Below are positions 61,241-64,000 of a stretch of 64,000 nt of DNA, one piece after another. Under the pieces are notes generated by a model. The model ran no database searches, was not told the DNA's origin, and saw only the letters and a program-made list of their open reading frames with translations. Source of the stretch: an uncultured Ruminiclostridium sp. GTDB taxonomy: Bacteria > Bacillota > Clostridia > Oscillospirales > Ruminococcaceae. The stretch spans positions 29,321 through 93,320 of the forward strand of contig CAJTTE010000007.1 in assembly GCA_910579265.1 (NCBI GenBank), given 5' to 3'. How positions within the stretch are numbered: position 1 is the first letter of the stretch; each line of letters opens with the position of its first letter. The position numbers and the translations under genes were made by a program.

Positions 61241-61268
61241 TCCGACTATGTGAAAGGAAGGTACGACT

Positions 61269-61619
61269 ATGGAAAGAAGCTTCAAAAATGTAGGCAGGAT
61301 GGAAAGCTTTAAGCTGGAGAATCAGAACGGTGCGCTCTTTTCCTTCAATGAGGCGGATATCGAATTCCTTCTGGAGGATATGTTTACGGATGAGGATCAG
61401 TTTGTAACTCTTACCTCGCCTTCAGCCGTAAATAAAGTCAGATATGTTCAGGCGTGTATGCACGATGAGGGCGTGGAGTTACAGCTGGGTATAGAGGAGA
61501 TGAATACGCATCTTATACATAAGGTATGTTCCGAAGAAGAGTGTAAGGCTGTTTTTCTGGACTTCTTCAGAGGATGCTTTATGCCCAAGGCGAATGAATA
61601 CGCTCCGGTCCAGTTTTAA
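61269..61619 (+). CDS. Hypothetical protein of the flagellar cluster
   Basis: 116 residues, starting MERSFKNVGRMESFKLENQN, 28 bases after the FliT-like gene, with GAAAGGAAGG upstream. It is an acidic alpha/beta protein with FNEADIEFLLEDMFTDEDQF and ending FMPKANEYAPVQF. I recognise no family. The tight spacing argues for cotranscription and a flagellum-related role. Two family B repeats follow it. Confidence 0.65.
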   Translation: MERSFKNVGRMESFKLENQNGALFSFNEADIEFLLEDMFTDEDQFVTLTSPSAVNKVRYVQACMHDEGVELQLGIEEMNTHLIHKVCSEEECKAVFLDFFRGCFMPKANEYAPVQF

Positions 61620-61666
61620 CGTATTGAAATAAGATGCTTTCCCGACCGTTACCGGGAAGTTTTCAG

Positions 61667-61825
61667 GGGGTATCCGGAAACCGAGCAGGTTTGTACCGCT
61701 ACGTTAAATACGTGGTGATCTTAAGGGAAAATGCGGTGAAACGGGAGGGTAGTTCGGGTATTTTTCACGCGAAAAGTGTTTGCTGTCAATAGAAGTTATT
61801 CAAGTGCGGTTTTTCAGACAGCCCC
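61667..61825 (+). repeat. Family B repeat, copy 7
   Basis: Starts GGGGTATCCGGAAACCGAGC and ends GCGGTTTTTCAGACAGCCCC. About 159 bp. Nearly identical to copy 8, 55 bases further on. Confidence 0.78.
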
Positions 61826-61880
61826 TAATTACATCCCAGATAGAATCCGAATCAGGTTGGTTACAAAAACATGTGATTAT

Positions 61881-62036
61881 GGGGTATCCGGAAACCGAGC
61901 AGGTTTGTACCGCTACGTTCAATACGTGGTGATCTTAAGGGGAAATGCGGCGAAACAGGAGGGTAGTTCGGGTATTTCTCACGCGGAAAGTGTTTGCTGT
62001 CAGTAGAAGTTATTCAAGTGCGGTTTTTCAGACTGC
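61881..62036 (+). repeat. Family B repeat, copy 8 (tandem duplicate of copy 7)
   Basis: Starts GGGGTATCCGGAAACCGAGC and ends GGTTTTTCAGACTGC. It differs from copy 7 at only about eight positions, so the pair arose by recent duplication. Confidence 0.78.
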
Positions 62037-62557
62037 ACATAAAAAGATGAACGCTTTAAGCGCATATATCTGTTTGTATTCACGGAAGGATCGGATAGAA
62101 AAGCAGGAGCACATGTTTTTAAAAACCTATTAGGGAATCAAGAATAACTTTATGGTTACAGGCGAAGTCGTAACGCTTTTAGTTTTTTTCTTCGGCCATT
62201 CAAACTGAATATAAAAGGTCAGACGGATTTTTCCGGAAAAATAAAGAGTTATAAAACGAAAATGGCGGTTTTTGAGTAGCAGCCGCTTTTGAAATCAGAT
62301 AGTGTGAATATGACAGAGTATATACGAATATGTAATTTCTTCGAAGCAAATTTATCCGATCAGCATCCGTTGGTACGTTCAAAATTACCGTTGGACGGAC
62401 TCCGCCGAAACAACTGATACCGTATCTCAATCAGTATAACATGTAAAAAAGGTCATGGCGGGCGGCGCGTAAAACAATTGTTATATGAATCTGTATGCCG
62501 GACATATCAAATGCGGTTTTTCTTTTACGCAATCAATAAAGAATGTGAGGTTATATT
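62037..62557. other. Gene-free region before the 62558 gene
   Basis: 521 bases with no credible ORF. A minus-strand 76-codon frame (62200-62430) lacks a ribosome site and protein-like composition. No clear promoter for the next gene was identified. Confidence 0.4.
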
Positions 62558-63070
62558 ATGATCGCTAAGACTGCCGAGGGGCTTATAGGAGCTAACAATG
62601 CCATAAATGTAATGAACACTCCCATGAAGGTGTTTAAGGAAGCGCGGGCAAGAGGGGATAAGGCAACGATGGACCGCGCTATGGATTATGTTGAAAAGTC
62701 TCATGATGAGGTTTGGGAGAAAAAGTATTCTACCGATGAGGGCTTAAGACAGGAAGCGGAAGAAAATAAGCTCAAAGCCGAGCAGGCACGTGAAGAGCTT
62801 ACCGAGCGTATCCGCGAGAGTCGGGAAGCGCTCGAAGAAAAAACTGAAAACATACCGGAGAATATCGTTCAGAAGAAGCCGGAGAATGATCCTGAAGGAA
62901 TCAGCGGAGAAGAAGGCACAGATTCCGGCGATGTAACCTCCGACATAATAGAAAGTATTCCCGCAGAATATCAGACGGCAGGAAAGAATGTAACCGCTCC
63001 CGTTACATACAATAAATCCGGCGGCACAAGGGCAGCCGATCCAAAAACCGTATTTTCGGTAACGGTGTGA
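62558..63070 (+). CDS. Hypothetical protein near flagellar genes
   Basis: 170 residues. The N-terminus MIAKTAEGLIGANNAINVMN plus TPMKVFKEARARGDKATMDR is well ordered. The middle is a charged coiled coil (LKAEQAREELTERIRESREA, ~residues 66-92), and the C-terminal half is disordered and acidic, ending RAADPKTVFSVTV. The start has a weak GAGG site. It has no signal peptide or membrane helix. I recognise no function; the downstream side of the flagellar operon is its only context. Confidence 0.65.
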   Translation: MIAKTAEGLIGANNAINVMNTPMKVFKEARARGDKATMDRAMDYVEKSHDEVWEKKYSTDEGLRQEAEENKLKAEQAREELTERIRESREALEEKTENIPENIVQKKPENDPEGISGEEGTDSGDVTSDIIESIPAEYQTAGKNVTAPVTYNKSGGTRAADPKTVFSVTV

Positions 63071-63257
63071 AAAAAACGTACTTATAAAAACAAGGATTCT
63101 TTTTTCAGGAGAAGCCGCTATTATAAAAAAATTTGCCACATATTACCGGAATGTGTTTTTTCAAATCGGAAACAGATTAAATATGAGTAATCATCTGTTC
63201 ATTATACTTACGGCGTCCGGTTTCGAAAAATGACCGGTATGAGAAAGGATTGATTTT

Positions 63258-64000
63258 TTGAAAATAGATTGTCATGTACATGCTTTTCCGGACGCCATTG
63301 CGGAAAGAGCGATGGACAGGCTTGTTAATGTTGCAAAGCAGTCCGCCTATAGTAACGGAACCGTAGATGACTGTCGGCGTGTACTGGAAGAGACCGGTAT
63401 GGATTATGGTGTGGTTTTGCCTATTGCTACAAAACCGACACAGCAAAAATCCATTAATGATTGGGCTAAAGAAATTTATACGGGCAATCTGATAAGCTTC
63501 GGAACGGTTCACCCGTATAATGATTCTTTTTTGGAGGAGCTTGACAGAATAAAGGCTATGGGGCTTAAAGGAGTCAAGCTGCATCCGGATTATCAGGGAT
63601 TTTTCCTTTTTGACGACAGGCTTTTGCCATTCTGGAAACGCTGTGAAGAGTTAAAGCTGCCTGTGGTTATACATATGGGATTCGACCCTGTTTCGCCGCT
63701 TACTCACCGCGCAGTACCGCAGGATCTTATATATGTTCACGGTAAAGTGCCCGGCGTGAACATTATTGCGGCTCATATGGGAGGAATGTATGCCTGGGAT
63801 GCAGTGTATCACTATCTTTGCACAGACAGGCATATATGGTTTGATACCGCATTTACCGCAGGAAATATGCCGTCGGAGCTTATGAAAAAGATCATTGAGA
63901 AGCACGGCGCAGACAGAATACTGTTTGCAAGCGATCTGCCCTGGCATTCCCCGGATATGGAAGATAAAATGATAGAAGAGCTGGGACTGTCCGATAATGA
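63258..64000 (+). CDS. Amidohydrolase-related metal-dependent hydrolase (C-terminus beyond window)
   Basis: 247 codons to the right edge, open at the end. The start is TTG at 63258, with AGGA nine bases upstream, giving (M)KIDCHVHAFPDAIAERAMDR. Metal-binding residues of the amidohydrolase_2 barrel are visible: HVH near the start, LHPDYQG (~residue 114), VIHMGF (~141), IIAAHMGGM (~175) and FASDLPWH (~223). Members hydrolyse or decarboxylate small cyclic or carboxylic substrates; the specific substrate is not evident. It is probably unrelated to the flagellar operon. Confidence 0.85.
   Translation, partial: MKIDCHVHAFPDAIAERAMDRLVNVAKQSAYSNGTVDDCRRVLEETGMDYGVVLPIATKPTQQKSINDWAKEIYTGNLISFGTVHPYNDSFLEELDRIKAMGLKGVKLHPDYQGFFLFDDRLLPFWKRCEELKLPVVIHMGFDPVSPLTHRAVPQDLIYVHGKVPGVNIIAAHMGGMYAWDAVYHYLCTDRHIWFDTAFTAGNMPSELMKKIIEKHGADRILFASDLPWHSPDMEDKMIEELGLSDN

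Noticed and set aside
1..64000. CRISPR arrays, rRNA or tRNA genes, prophage or integrase genes
   Set aside because: No regularly spaced short repeats, rRNA-like or tRNA-like sequence, or phage structural genes were recognised. The dispersed 180-bp repeats are not an array.

Overview
The window looks like a chromosomal segment of a moderately AT-rich, flagellated, anaerobic member of the Clostridia, most probably a gut Oscillospirales/Ruminococcaceae bacterium. The reasons are strong AGGAGG-type ribosome sites, classic TTGACA-N17-TATAAT promoters, a Firmicute-style fliW-csrA flagellar locus, a ricT-holB-darA cluster, a T-box leader, an eukaryote-type IleRS and a small two-cluster ferredoxin. 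No rRNA, tRNA, CRISPR array, integrase or phage gene was seen.

Layout. 1-3.7 kb: a minus-strand operon with its own promoter encoding a radical SAM protein, an SH3/C39-type peptidase and two tandem paralogous lipoproteins, the second cut by the window edge. 4-8.7 kb: TetR regulator, ileS, and an Imm7-like immunity gene broken by a repeat. 8.9-15.1 kb: acetyltransferase, DinB-like protein, a T-box-controlled operon (GNAT, flavodoxin-like protein, MmcQ/YjbR-like protein, truncated effector-binding protein), methyltransferase, MATE exporter. 15.2-18.6 kb: compact ilvE-PPOX-lipoprotein-glyS run. 19-21.8 kb (plus strand): GH51 arabinofuranosidase, DUF6171-like protein, NUDIX hydrolase. 23-26.5 kb: MacAB-like ABC exporter with divergent adaptor. 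26.8-33.3 kb: ECF sigma/membrane partner, D-2-hydroxyacid dehydrogenase, lipoprotein, Lgt-like protein. 33.5-35.7 kb: three Gln/Pro-rich DUF4190-like membrane proteins. 36-39.7 kb: ECF-like sigma with membrane beta-propeller protein, ferredoxin. 40-43.7 kb: Orn/Lys/Arg decarboxylase-like, darA, holB, ricT. 44-51.2 kb: CofE-like protein, PASTA pseudokinase, pheA, ispF. 51.6-63 kb: late flagellar operon flgM-flgN-flgK-flgL-DUF6470-fliW-csrA-fliD-fliS plus unknown genes. The right edge holds a partial amidohydrolase.

The most striking signal is a dense population of small non-autonomous repeats. Family A has seven copies, each exactly 180 bp, with ~22-bp terminal inverted repeats bounded by TTAA. 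One copy sits inside the immunity gene, and removing 176 bp between its two TTAA ends restores a clean reading frame. That is direct evidence for transposition with a TTAA/TA target duplication. Family B has eight diverged 140-190 bp copies with ends like GGGNTATCNGAAAA. A third family (C) appears in two intergenic stretches and apparently inside the coding frame of the YjbR-like protein. No transposase for any family lies in the window.

Gene starts were moved from the longest open frame to the start with a ribosome site where the sequence favoured it. Family names come from recognised motifs, not from database searches.
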